8,738 bases of DNA from contig JACCTF010000306.1 of NCBI GenBank assembly GCA_013812565.1, positions 1 to 8,738 on the forward strand, in the 5' to 3' direction. This DNA is from Pyrinomonadaceae bacterium (GTDB lineage: Bacteria > Acidobacteriota > Blastocatellia > Pyrinomonadales > Pyrinomonadaceae). Positions within the stretch are counted from its first letter, which is position 1; each line of letters starts with the position of its first letter. The position numbers were made by a program, and so were the translations under genes. Shown one piece after another: positions 1-6,725 of this stretch. Under the pieces are notes generated by a model. The model saw only the letters and a list, made by a program, of their open reading frames with translations. It ran no database searches and was not told the DNA's origin.

Positions 1-323
1 TCTTAGTATCTTGATCGTTGCGCATCCTTCTGATGTACAAACCTTACGCAAACCGTCAAACTTTCGTTTCAACAAGCCTCCCTTTTGTGAACAGGTAATG
101 CCATGATGCTATGAGGAAGACTGGCGCTAAAGCTCGCGCGTTTGTGGCTGTAATGAGGGGCGGGGGATGTTGTAAAAGATAATGGGGCCATTTTGGAGCA
201 CGCTTCTCGACAGACAACGTTCACTTGACTACTTGCACGTGGATCGAGATGTTTGCGGCAAGCGTTCGAACGTAGTAGCCATTTAGGCCGGGCGCTGAGT
301 GGCAACCGTTTACCAAAGCGATT
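1..323. other. Non-coding or unassigned stretch downstream of tilS
   Basis: I see no convincing gene here. A 78-codon minus-strand open frame (69-305) has a composition rich in Arg, Ser, Ala and His, no domain I recognise and no Shine-Dalgarno sequence, so I leave it out. The stretch contains a 10-bp palindrome CGTTCGAACG (263-272) without a following T-run. There is no clear terminator for tilS; the only hairpin close to its stop is a weak 5-bp stem on the minus strand near 305-318. The neighbouring gene to the left lies outside the window. Confidence 0.5.
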
Positions 324-1427
324 CTAAATGTCACCCCCAGTTTTTTCAACTCCTTTAACGAAGATACAGAGCCGCGCACCCTGCCGTTTGACAAAACACC
401 CGCCGGGCAACTCAGCCACGCGCCCTCCGCGTCCGCTTCTCAGCAAAGCCTCAATCCCCAACAGGTGAACGCGCTCTACGCGCTGTAGATGGCCGCGGGC
501 GTTTGCGATCCACCGCCGCAAAGCGCGTCGCCGCACCGCTGCGGGCTCATGCGCTAGCAGATCAGCGCGCAGTGGTGGCGCGCCCGCGCTTCCAGATTGT
601 TGCTCGCTTGCTCTATCCAAGAGTTCGGTGGCTTGCAGTTCAAGAGTTGTTCCATCTTCGCGCAGCAGTTCGGCCGTGCGCGCGAGCATTTCCACCGCAC
701 GCGGATTAAAAGTTTTGAGCAGCGGGATCAGTTCGTGGCGCACGCGAACGCGCATGAATTTACGGTCTGTATTCATCTCGTCAATACGCACAGCGATTCC
801 GCGCCGCTCGCAATACTCCTGGGTCTCCGCACGCCGCGCCCACCGAAGCAATGGTCGAATGAGCATCGCTTGCGACTTTGCTTCCAGCGTACGCACCGGT
901 TCCATGCCACCGAGTCCTTCAGCGCTGCTGCCGCGCAGCAAGCGCAGCAACACGGTTTCCGCTTGATCGTCGAGCGTGTGACCAAGCAGTACGAAGCGTG
1001 CTTCACGCTCGCGTGCGACTTCAGACAGAAAGCGGTAACGTGCGCGTCTTGCGGCTTGCTCCAGATTGTCCTTGCACGCGGCGGCATGCGCTTCCACATC
1101 CACGCGAACCGTCACTGCCTCACATCCAAGCTGCGCCACTTTTTCGGCAACCCACTCGGCATCTTCCCTGCTCCTTGTTCCGCGCAAACCGTGATCGAGA
1201 TGCGCGACCGTAATAGAGTGGGCGAGCCGTTGAGTTTTTACTAATTCATCAAACGCAAGCAACAACGCTATTGAATCAGCGCCGCCTGATACGGCGATGA
1301 TTACATGCGCGTCGGCTTGTGGTAGTTCGAACCGCTGCCACTCGGCGAACAAGCGGTGCGCGAAATCACTTACACGCGGCCTCGCGCATGCGGTGCGATG
1401 TCTCAAGCTCTCCTCTGCAATATCCAT
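324..1427 (-). CDS. tilS: tRNA(Ile)-lysidine synthetase TilS
   Basis: Cytoplasmic ATP-dependent enzyme that attaches lysine to C34 of the CAU-anticodon tRNA-Ile, giving lysidine so that the tRNA reads AUA as isoleucine; normally essential. Seen in the protein (367 aa from the chosen start): the PP-loop ATP-binding motif SGGADS at 47-52, HLDHGLRG at 76-83, GHTLDDQAETVLLRLLRGS at 149-167, RPLL at 191-194, the NxD...RHELIPLL segment at 219-237, and a C-terminal tail with GRGGRVAELPGG. These are the family hallmarks in the family order. The usual RNRIRH reads RVRVRH here, a mild variation. The length lies between the short Aquifex type and the longer E. coli type. The frame stays open upstream to a TTG at 1442, but ATG at 1427 is preferred; neither has a clear Shine-Dalgarno. 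The stop is TAG at 324-326. The upstream permease operon probably terminates before this gene, so tilS likely has its own promoter, which I could not identify. Confidence 0.95.
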   Translation of the reverse strand: MDIAEESLRHRTACARPRVSDFAHRLFAEWQRFELPQADAHVIIAVSGGADSIALLLAFDELVKTQRLAHSITVAHLDHGLRGTRSREDAEWVAEKVAQLGCEAVTVRVDVEAHAAACKDNLEQAARRARYRFLSEVAREREARFVLLGHTLDDQAETVLLRLLRGSSAEGLGGMEPVRTLEAKSQAMLIRPLLRWARRAETQEYCERRGIAVRIDEMNTDRKFMRVRVRHELIPLLKTFNPRAVEMLARTAELLREDGTTLELQATELLDRASEQQSGSAGAPPLRADLLAHEPAAVRRRALRRWIANARGHLQRVERVHLLGIEALLRSGRGGRVAELPGGCFVKRQGARLCIFVKGVEKTGGDI

Positions 1428-1559
1428 TGGTTTGATTGTCAAACTTGTGATCGAAAGCCGTCAATCCCCGCTTACTGTGATGGTGCGATGAAGGGTAAAA
1501 CGCGAAGTCTTGCTGAGCATGGCGCTTAACAAGCGTGCAATTAATCGGCAGGTAAAGTG

Positions 1560-1598
1560 AAGCGAGGCCGCTTCCTTGTGTAGAAAGCAACCTCGCTT
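1560..1598 (-). terminator. Strand-specific hairpin, likely terminator of the permease operon
   Basis: Read as minus-strand RNA, the left arm AAGCGAGGUUGCUUUCU pairs along its whole 17-base length with AGGAAGCGGCCUCGCUU around an ACACA loop. There are 14 Watson-Crick pairs and three U.G wobbles. On the plus strand the wobbles become A.C mismatches, so the structure is built for minus-strand RNA. It lies about 35 nt after the stop of the permease at 1634-3589. The following bases (CACUUUACC) contain only a short U-run, so it could also be an mRNA-stabilising hairpin or a weak terminator. Confidence 0.6.
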
Positions 1599-1633
1599 GA
1601 TAACCGCTTTCACGTGCGATTAAGCGAAAGAAT

Positions 1634-3589
1634 TTACTTGTTATGCAACTCCGCGAAGTGAAGGAAGAACCAGTAAGTCACTCCTATCCACACTAAAAGA
1701 TTAAGCCCTGACAGCATCAACCCGGTTCTCGCCGTCTGAGGGTTTCGCGCTTCAGCCATCGCTTCACGGCTGCGGTTCTGATACATCAAGTAGTAAATCA
1801 AGACGCCCATCGACACCCACACGAACAAACGAATTGAGGTGTCAATCAATCTTTCAAAATCGGATTTATCCGTGAACGCAAACTGGTAAATGGTTAACGC
1901 AACCGCCGTCAGAATCGCGATCATCGGCGAAATTGGAGCTTTGGAAGTTACCGGGTCGGCATCCGCCGAAGCGTAATTGTCCGACGTGTTGCTGATGCCG
2001 CCCGCCAGATTGCTGTGCATGTAGCTGTAAGCAAAATAGACGACCAAGCCGAGCGACATCCAGACGATCAAGCGTAGCCATGTATCAAGCGGCAAACCAT
2101 TCATCAGGTATGCGCTCGCGGCGGCGGCGGCAACCGGGATAAACGGCGAAAACGGCACTCTGAACGGACGATGCAGATTCGGGTTTGTGTAGCGCAAAAC
2201 CAGTACGCCGGTTGAGACGATAACGAAGGCGAACAAGGTCCCGATTGACACTAGTTGGCCCAGGATACTGACGTTGACCAAGCCCGCCATCACCGCGACG
2301 ATCGTTCCGGTGATAATCGTCGTGATGTGCGGCGTGCGATATTTCGGGTGAACTTTCGCCGCCCACGCGGGCAGCAAACCGTCTTTGCCCATCGAATAGA
2401 AGACGCGCGGCTGTCCCATCACCATCACGACCATCGTCGAGCTTAAACCCAGAACCGCGCCGACGTTGATGATCATTGGGAACGCGTTGAAGATTGCGCC
2501 GAACGGAGTTCCCTGCGCTTTCTGAAGCGCAGAGTCAATCGCCACGCCGATGGGCGCGGGAACATTGAGCTGCGTGTAGGAAACCAACCCGACCATCACC
2601 GCTGCGACTAAAACATAAAGCACCGTACAAATCAGCAGCGAGCCGATGATTCCTCGCGGCATGTCGCGTTGCGGATTTTTGGCTTCCTGCGCGGCAGTAG
2701 AAACCGCGTCGAATCCGACGTAAGCGAAAAAGATCACTGCCGCGCCGGTCAGGATGCCGCTGTAACCGAAGACGCCGGGTGCTTGCTCTTGCGGGATGAA
2801 TGGCGTGAAGTTCGCCATGTTGACGTAGCCGATACCCGCGACGATGAACAGCACGACGACCGCAATCTTCACGATAACGATAGCCGAATTGAAGTTAGCC
2901 GATTCTTTGATTCCCTTGACGAGCAACGCCGTGACGGCGATGGCGATTAAGAATGCCGGAAGGTTGAAGTAGGAGGTTTCCGTCGGCAAACCGGAGAGTC
3001 CGGCTTGCGCCATCGCTCCCTCCAGGCTGGCATTCAAAGTGTTCCACCCCGCCGGAATGCTGAACGGCTGTCCGTCAACCGTCACGCGGCTTAATTGATT
3101 CACCGCCTCCGGACTTAGATTGACGAATTGCGTTCCCGGTGCCGCGCTGAAGTTGATTGGAAAAGTAATTCCGAGACTGTTAAGTAGTCGAACCACGTAA
3201 CCAGACCACCCGACGGCGACGGTCGCCGCGCCGAAAGCGTATTCGAGAATTAAATCCCAGCCGATGGTCCAAGCGATAAACTCGCCGAGCGTCGCATAGC
3301 CGTAGGCGTAAGCAGAACCGGCTATCGGAACGCTCGAAGCAAATTCCGAATAGCACAGCGCGGCTAAGGCGCTGACGACTCCGGCGAGAATCATCGAAAG
3401 CACAACGGCGGGCCCCGCGTGCTTCGCCGCCGCCTGCCCGGTCAAAACGAAGATACCCGTGCCGATAATCGCGCCGACACCGAGCATCGTCAGTGCAGTC
3501 GCGCCCAAGCTGCGTTTTAGAGTATGTTCGCCTTGCTCACTGGCTTCGGCGATGATTTTATCAATTGGCTTAGTCGCAAATAACGACAT
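1634..3589 (-). CDS. APC-superfamily amino acid permease, CAT-like, with extended C-terminus
   Basis: Inner-membrane amino acid transporter of the APC superfamily, closest in style to the cationic amino acid transporter (CAT) and YfnA-like group; the substrate cannot be fixed from sequence. Seen in the 651-aa protein: helix 1 motif GVGAIIGTGIF (37-47), whose unwound backbone binds the substrate amino and carboxyl groups in this fold; a long outer loop (about 140-208) before the next helix; FFAYVGFDAVSTAAQEAKNPQRD in two pieces across 287-309; and GQPRVFYSMGKDGLLP (392-407). The C-terminus is long: an AA_permease_C-like two-helix unit (479-526), a polar linker (527-552), a second similar unit (553-607) and one more hydrophobic helix (about 622-645), giving about 15 helices against 12-14 usual. 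The start ATG has a perfect AGGAGG Shine-Dalgarno. It follows the other permease by 55 nt on the same strand, so co-transcription is likely. Confidence 0.9.
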   Translation of the reverse strand: MSLFATKPIDKIIAEASEQGEHTLKRSLGATALTMLGVGAIIGTGIFVLTGQAAAKHAGPAVVLSMILAGVVSALAALCYSEFASSVPIAGSAYAYGYATLGEFIAWTIGWDLILEYAFGAATVAVGWSGYVVRLLNSLGITFPINFSAAPGTQFVNLSPEAVNQLSRVTVDGQPFSIPAGWNTLNASLEGAMAQAGLSGLPTETSYFNLPAFLIAIAVTALLVKGIKESANFNSAIVIVKIAVVVLFIVAGIGYVNMANFTPFIPQEQAPGVFGYSGILTGAAVIFFAYVGFDAVSTAAQEAKNPQRDMPRGIIGSLLICTVLYVLVAAVMVGLVSYTQLNVPAPIGVAIDSALQKAQGTPFGAIFNAFPMIINVGAVLGLSSTMVVMVMGQPRVFYSMGKDGLLPAWAAKVHPKYRTPHITTIITGTIVAVMAGLVNVSILGQLVSIGTLFAFVIVSTGVLVLRYTNPNLHRPFRVPFSPFIPVAAAAASAYLMNGLPLDTWLRLIVWMSLGLVVYFAYSYMHSNLAGGISNTSDNYASADADPVTSKAPISPMIAILTAVALTIYQFAFTDKSDFERLIDTSIRLFVWVSMGVLIYYLMYQNRSREAMAEARNPQTARTGLMLSGLNLLVWIGVTYWFFLHFAELHNK

Positions 3590-3594
3590 CAGAA

Positions 3595-3600
3595 CCTCCT
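3595..3600 (-). promoter_or_regulatory. Consensus Shine-Dalgarno of the CAT-like permease
   Basis: The minus strand reads AGGAGG followed by TTCTG and then ATG at 3589. This is a full anti-16S match with 5-nt spacing, which fixes the start codon and suggests efficient internal initiation within a two-gene message. Confidence 0.85.
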
Positions 3601-3644
3601 AGAGTTTCGAGTCAATCAGATTATTGCTAATCGGCCGTCAGGTC

Positions 3645-5195
3645 TTACGTTTTATCCCTCGCCCGCCAAAAGAAATATACGGGGAAACCGGTCAAAACGA
3701 TTAGCAGACCGGGCCATGTTGTCTGTGTTTTGTAAACCAGCAAGACAAGCATAATCACTGTTGCCGCAACGATGTAGAGCGCCGGGATCAGCGGGTAGCC
3801 GAACGCTCTGTAAGGACGCTCGGCGTCGGGTCGCTTGCGTCGCAGCACGAACAACCCGCCGATGGTCAGTACGTAAAAGATCAACACGGAGAAGACGACG
3901 TAATCAAGCAGGTTGCTATAGAGATTGCCGTACTGCTCAAACCCTGTCACGGAATCAACGAGCGGTGCGCCCGTGGTTGCATCGCGCAGTCTGGTTCTGG
4001 GCAGCACAAGCAGCGAAGCCCATACGCATTGCAGCAACAATCCCATTGCCGGCACACGTTTATCATTGAGCCTCGCGGTGGAGCGAAAGAAAAGTCCGTC
4101 ACGCGCCATCGCATAGTAAACGCGCGCTCCGGCGAGGACCAATCCGTTGTTACAACCGAAGGTCGAGATGATGATGGCAACCGCCATCAAAGTTGCGCCG
4201 ACCGGGCCGAAGATCGCCTGCAAAACGGCGGTCGCGACACGGTCATCTCGATCCGGCGTGGTCTGAATCTGTTCAAGCGGCAGCGTCACCAAATAAGCGA
4301 CGTTCGCCAGCACGTAGAGCGTGATGACCAGAATAGTTCCGGCGGCGAGTGAAAGCGGGATGTTGCGTTGCGGATTTTTAACCTCGCCTGCCGTAAACGT
4401 GATGTTGTTCCACGCATCAGCCGAGAAGAGCGAACCGACCTGCGCCACACAAAACGCGATGAAAAGTCCGTACGCGCCGTATGCGGCTGAGACAGTGGGC
4501 ACAAAAGCAAAATCCGGATTGATGGGTGTGACACCGCGTGGCGTCCATAAGTCGCCGAAGTTCGCCGCAATCGCTTGAGCGTTGTAGCCGAGAGTGATGC
4601 CGAGCAAAATCAGTGCAATTAGCGACAGCGTTTTGGCTGATGTGAAAACATTTTGGATCAGCTTACCAAGTCGCAGCCCGCGTGTATTAATAAATGTCAA
4701 AAGCACAATCAACAGTATTGCAACGAGTTGTTGTGTCGATAAACTGAGCGCATAGTTAGTTGAAATGTTAACCGGGCCGATGATCCAAGTCGTTGGCGAA
4801 ATGGGCGGGACGAGCACACCCAAGAAGCGTGCAAAGCCGACGGCCACGGCAGCGATTGTTCCGGTTTGGATCACAAGGAACAATGTCCAGCCGTAAAGGA
4901 AACCCCATAGCGGTGAGTACGATTCGCGCAGATAGACATATTGCCCGCCTGCCTTCGGCATCATCGCTGCCAACTCGCCGTAGGAGAGCGCCGCGGCAAT
5001 GGTCATAAGTCCTGTTACGACCCAGACCATAATCAGCCATCCGGCCGAACCGACCTGACGGGCGATATCAGCCGAGACGATAAAGATGCCGGACCCGATC
5101 ATCGACCCGGCGACAATCATTGTTGAATCTAATAAACCCAACCCGCGAACAAAGCCCGTAGTCTTGTCTTCAACTCCATTGGCCGCTTCCGCCAT
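3645..5195 (-). CDS. APC-superfamily amino acid permease, LAT-like
   Basis: Second inner-membrane amino acid transporter of the APC superfamily, of a subgroup different from its neighbour and more like LAT/YhdG-type permeases. In the 516-aa protein, helix 1 carries GSMIGSGIF (30-38). NITFTAGEVKNPQRNIP (264-280) is the conserved loop after helix 6, and ARVYYAMARDGLF (357-369) the loop after helix 8. About 12 hydrophobic segments are visible, the last at about 470-510, and the chain ends soon after it with a short basic tail. An unusual polar loop lies at about 398-426. The N-terminus is short and cytoplasmic with no signal peptide, as expected. It is the promoter-proximal gene of the pair on the minus strand and faces the divergent stress gene across a 606-bp gap. 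A good AAAGGAG lies 4 nt before the ATG. Substrate is unknown: an amino acid, or an amino acid/amine exchange, is possible. Confidence 0.9.
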   Translation of the reverse strand: MAEAANGVEDKTTGFVRGLGLLDSTMIVAGSMIGSGIFIVSADIARQVGSAGWLIMVWVVTGLMTIAAALSYGELAAMMPKAGGQYVYLRESYSPLWGFLYGWTLFLVIQTGTIAAVAVGFARFLGVLVPPISPTTWIIGPVNISTNYALSLSTQQLVAILLIVLLTFINTRGLRLGKLIQNVFTSAKTLSLIALILLGITLGYNAQAIAANFGDLWTPRGVTPINPDFAFVPTVSAAYGAYGLFIAFCVAQVGSLFSADAWNNITFTAGEVKNPQRNIPLSLAAGTILVITLYVLANVAYLVTLPLEQIQTTPDRDDRVATAVLQAIFGPVGATLMAVAIIISTFGCNNGLVLAGARVYYAMARDGLFFRSTARLNDKRVPAMGLLLQCVWASLLVLPRTRLRDATTGAPLVDSVTGFEQYGNLYSNLLDYVVFSVLIFYVLTIGGLFVLRRKRPDAERPYRAFGYPLIPALYIVAATVIMLVLLVYKTQTTWPGLLIVLTGFPVYFFWRARDKT

Positions 5196-5199
5196 AATT

Positions 5200-5206
5200 C
5201 TCCTTT
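5200..5206 (-). promoter_or_regulatory. Shine-Dalgarno of the LAT-like permease
   Basis: The minus strand reads AAAGGAG, then AATT, then ATG at 5195. The match is strong but spacing is on the short side (4 nt). It supports the chosen start. Confidence 0.75.
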
Positions 5207-5638
5207 GGCTGCTTTCGGGTCAGTGATCAGATATTTATGTCGGAACCTAAATCCCAACCTGCATCAATGTAGCTCAATTTTTGAACGTTATCTGAATCAA
5301 AGGAATCTACAGAAAATCAGCAGAAGTGCTTACGTTCGAGCGCGCATTTATCATGCATCAACTTCGATGAGTTTAGGTACATCCACGCTTTCAGGGTGTT
5401 GATGCCATCCGAATGCTCAGCATAATAGCGGCCATTTACTCGCACAAGCAACTTTTGCCACAAGGCAATAAAACAGAGGTGCGCATTATACTTGCGGGAT
5501 GTGATGTGTCGAGTCTGTTTGTAAGTCTTCAACATTCATGCTGGCAACAGGTTCCCCGAGTATGCTTTGTACTCACAAAAATGAAAACAAACGTAAGAGT
5601 GCGGCACACTGCTTGCCACATCTTCACACAACGGGGTC

Positions 5639-5653
5639 TTTCGAAGATCGAAA
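5639..5653 (+). repeat. Inverted repeat TTTCG/CGAAA
   Basis: TTTCG, five spacer bases, then CGAAA: a perfect 5-bp stem. Short enough to occur by chance alone, but it is the first of three inverted repeats separated by only 5-6 bases just before the stress gene. Confidence 0.4.
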
Positions 5654-5658
5654 CAATA

Positions 5659-5695
5659 CACCTAGCATTCTACGAGTGTTACAAACGGCTAGGTG
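5659..5695 (+). repeat. 8-bp inverted repeat CACCTAGC/GCTAGGTG
   Basis: CACCTAGC (5659-5666) and its exact reverse complement GCTAGGTG (5688-5695) are separated by 21 bases. It could be a hairpin in a leader RNA, or a two-half-site operator with centres about 29 bp (nearly three helical turns) apart. It lies about 106 bases upstream of the stress gene start. No T-run follows, so a terminator is unlikely. Confidence 0.55.
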
Positions 5696-5701
5696 ATAAA
5701 G

Positions 5702-5754
5702 CCTGACGGCTGAGAGCATTTGTCTTCCACTTATGTGGTGTAGCTGATGTCAGG
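5702..5754 (+). repeat. Nested inverted repeat upstream of the stress gene
   Basis: An outer stem CCTGAC (5702-5707) with GTCAGG (5749-5754), extendable by a G.U pair at each end, encloses a small hairpin CCAC-TTAT-GTGG (5727-5738) and an AGC/GCT pair of triplets between them. If transcribed, this would fold in the 5' leader about 47 bases before the start codon. The stems are short, so chance is not excluded. Confidence 0.4.
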
Positions 5755-5787
5755 TGCTGGCGAGTTTCAAATCACAATAATCAAGCG

Positions 5788-5793
5788 AAAGGA
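5788..5793 (+). promoter_or_regulatory. Shine-Dalgarno of the stress-protein gene
   Basis: AAAGGA lies 8 nt before the ATG at 5802, in an A-rich, probably unstructured stretch. It supports that start. Confidence 0.75.
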
Positions 5794-5801
5794 AAACAAC
5801 A

Positions 5802-6566
5802 ATGGCAGATATTAATGATAGACGTGATGATAGCGTAGGCGAAGAGGTATCAGCATTTGGACAACGCGCTAAGGGTGCAGTCAAAGATGCAGCTGGAGCG
5901 GTCACTGGTGATCGTAGTTTAGAGCGCGAGGGTGAGAGCGAGAATGCCATGGGTCGCGCACGACAATCATCAAACAATGTACTTGACGAATCCGATAGCG
6001 TACGCGGGGCTACGGTCGGCGGCTCGTCCGCGAGAACTGCTACAGGCACGAGCGGCGGCACAATGGTCACTGGATTGTTTAGAGACAGAGATAGTGCAGA
6101 ACGAGCTTATAGCTCGCTCTCGAGCCGAGGCTATTCGAAAGAAGACATCAGCTTGATGATGTCCGATGAAGCACGCGGCAAGTATTTTCCAGGAGACCAG
6201 GGTGACAGTGAGCTTGGCAATAAGGCGTTGGAGGGTGCGGGCGTTGGATCGGCCATCGGCGGCACCATCGGCGCGGTCCTTGCCGGCATTGCTGCTATTG
6301 GTACAAACGTGTTGCTTCCGGGCGTCGGCTTAATCGTTGCTGGACCGTTGCTAGCAGGGTTGGCCGGAGCCGGGGCCGGTGGGTTAACCGGCGGACTGCT
6401 TGGCGCTTTAGTTGGTTCGGGCATTCCGGAAGACCGTGCTAAAGCATACGAGTCAGGCATCAAGGAAGGCGGCATGTTGATGGGAGTCAAAGCGCGCAAT
6501 CCAGAAGATGCTGAGTATTTCGAGCGAGAGTTTAAAAACTACCGCGGCGAAAATGTATACCGCTAA
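5802..6566 (+). CDS. CsbD-like/YflT-like general stress protein with glycine-zipper core
   Basis: Predicted stress-response protein of unknown biochemical role, 254 aa. Residues about 17-57 resemble the CsbD family (AKGAVKDAAGAVTGD, then an acidic EREGESENAMGRA run), a small general-stress family. A Ser/Thr/Gly-rich linker (about 58-86) follows. Residues 87-128 (VTGLFRDRDSAERAYSSL, then GYSKEDISLMM) match the heat-induced YflT/general stress protein 17M type. Residues about 144-208 are very rich in Gly and Ala, with GxxxG-type repeats and hydrophobic stretches typical of glycine zippers, and could insert into or coat membrane. The C-terminus (GIPEDRAKAYESGIKEGGMLMGV, in pieces within 208-229) is the tail commonly found after such a core. 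No signal peptide is seen. The gene is monocistronic-looking: a large upstream gap with inverted repeats and a strong terminator directly after. The domain calls come from remembered family patterns, not a search. Confidence 0.8.
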   Translation: MADINDRRDDSVGEEVSAFGQRAKGAVKDAAGAVTGDRSLEREGESENAMGRARQSSNNVLDESDSVRGATVGGSSARTATGTSGGTMVTGLFRDRDSAERAYSSLSSRGYSKEDISLMMSDEARGKYFPGDQGDSELGNKALEGAGVGSAIGGTIGAVLAGIAAIGTNVLLPGVGLIVAGPLLAGLAGAGAGGLTGGLLGALVGSGIPEDRAKAYESGIKEGGMLMGVKARNPEDAEYFEREFKNYRGENVYR

Positions 6567-6585
6567 CGGTTGATCTAGAGTTTTC

Positions 6586-6628
6586 AACAGAAACGGGGAG
6601 CTTGACAACAAAGCTCCCCGTTTCTGTT
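6586..6628 (+). terminator. Perfect 18-bp hairpin terminator after the stress gene
   Basis: AACAGAAACGGGGAGCTT (6586-6603) pairs exactly with AAGCTCCCCGTTTCTGTT (6611-6628) around a 7-base loop, 20 nt after the stop codon. The GC-rich core and T-rich descending arm (TTTCTGTTTAT) fit an intrinsic terminator; there is no uninterrupted T-run. It should insulate the decarboxylase gene from stress-gene transcription. Confidence 0.8.
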
Positions 6629-6719
6629 TATGTCCAGTAGTGTTTGGCAGAGGGGATGTATTAGGATTGGCTAATCGCTTTGCGCACTGCGTAGGTGATG
6701 TCTGCATCGCTTTGGATTT

Positions 6720-6724
6720 AAGGA
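6720..6724 (+). promoter_or_regulatory. Very closely spaced Shine-Dalgarno of the decarboxylase
   Basis: AAGGA ends one base before the ATG at 6726, closer than the usual 5-9 nt. An in-frame TGA at 6696-6698 rules out a much longer N-terminus, and the next in-frame Met (6777) has no Shine-Dalgarno. The ATG at 6726 remains best, perhaps with modest initiation strength. Confidence 0.5.
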
Positions 6725-6725
6725 A

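Larger units (their letters stand above)
5196..5801. other. 606-bp divergent intergenic region
   Basis: This lies between the minus-strand permease operon and the plus-strand stress gene and should hold promoters for both. It is visibly more AT-rich than the flanking genes. Open frames at 5413-5706 (plus) and 5317-5535 (minus) overlap each other, lack Shine-Dalgarno sequences and carry no known motif, so I do not call them genes. No sigma-70 site with good -35 and -10 boxes stood out; a TAAATA box on the minus strand near 5230-5237 is a weak -10 candidate for the permeases. A small inverted repeat TTGCC-ACAA-GGCAA lies at 5455-5468. The right end carries three larger inverted repeats, listed separately. 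Confidence 0.6.

Noticed and set aside
263..272. Palindrome CGTTCGAACG, resembling a tRNA T-loop sequence (TTCGAAC)
   Set aside because: No flanking T-stem, acceptor stem or anticodon arm could be built; no tRNA.
69..305. 78-codon minus-strand open frame downstream of tilS
   Set aside because: No Shine-Dalgarno, no recognisable domain, composition unlike the real genes; probably random.
597..1244. 215-codon plus-strand open frame opposite tilS
   Set aside because: Lies fully antisense to the clearly conserved tilS frame; protein rich in His, Arg, Cys and Phe, with no family motif.
1428..1442. TTG start at 1442 extending TilS by five residues
   Set aside because: The extension has no Shine-Dalgarno and TTG is the weaker codon; ATG at 1427 is preferred, though neither start is well supported.
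3619..3632. 5-bp hairpin GATTA-GCAA-TAATC between the two permease genes (minus strand)
   Set aside because: AT-rich, short, without a T-run; too weak to call a terminator, so the operon reading stands.
5241..5268. GGAACC followed 16 bases later by TCAATG, resembling an ECF sigma promoter on the plus strand
   Set aside because: Only loosely matches, is about 530 bases from the stress gene and has no supporting repeat or gene for an ECF factor in the window.
5413..5706. 97-codon plus-strand open frame in the divergent intergenic region
   Set aside because: No ribosome binding site, irregular Cys-rich composition, overlapped by an opposite-strand frame and by the inverted-repeat cluster.
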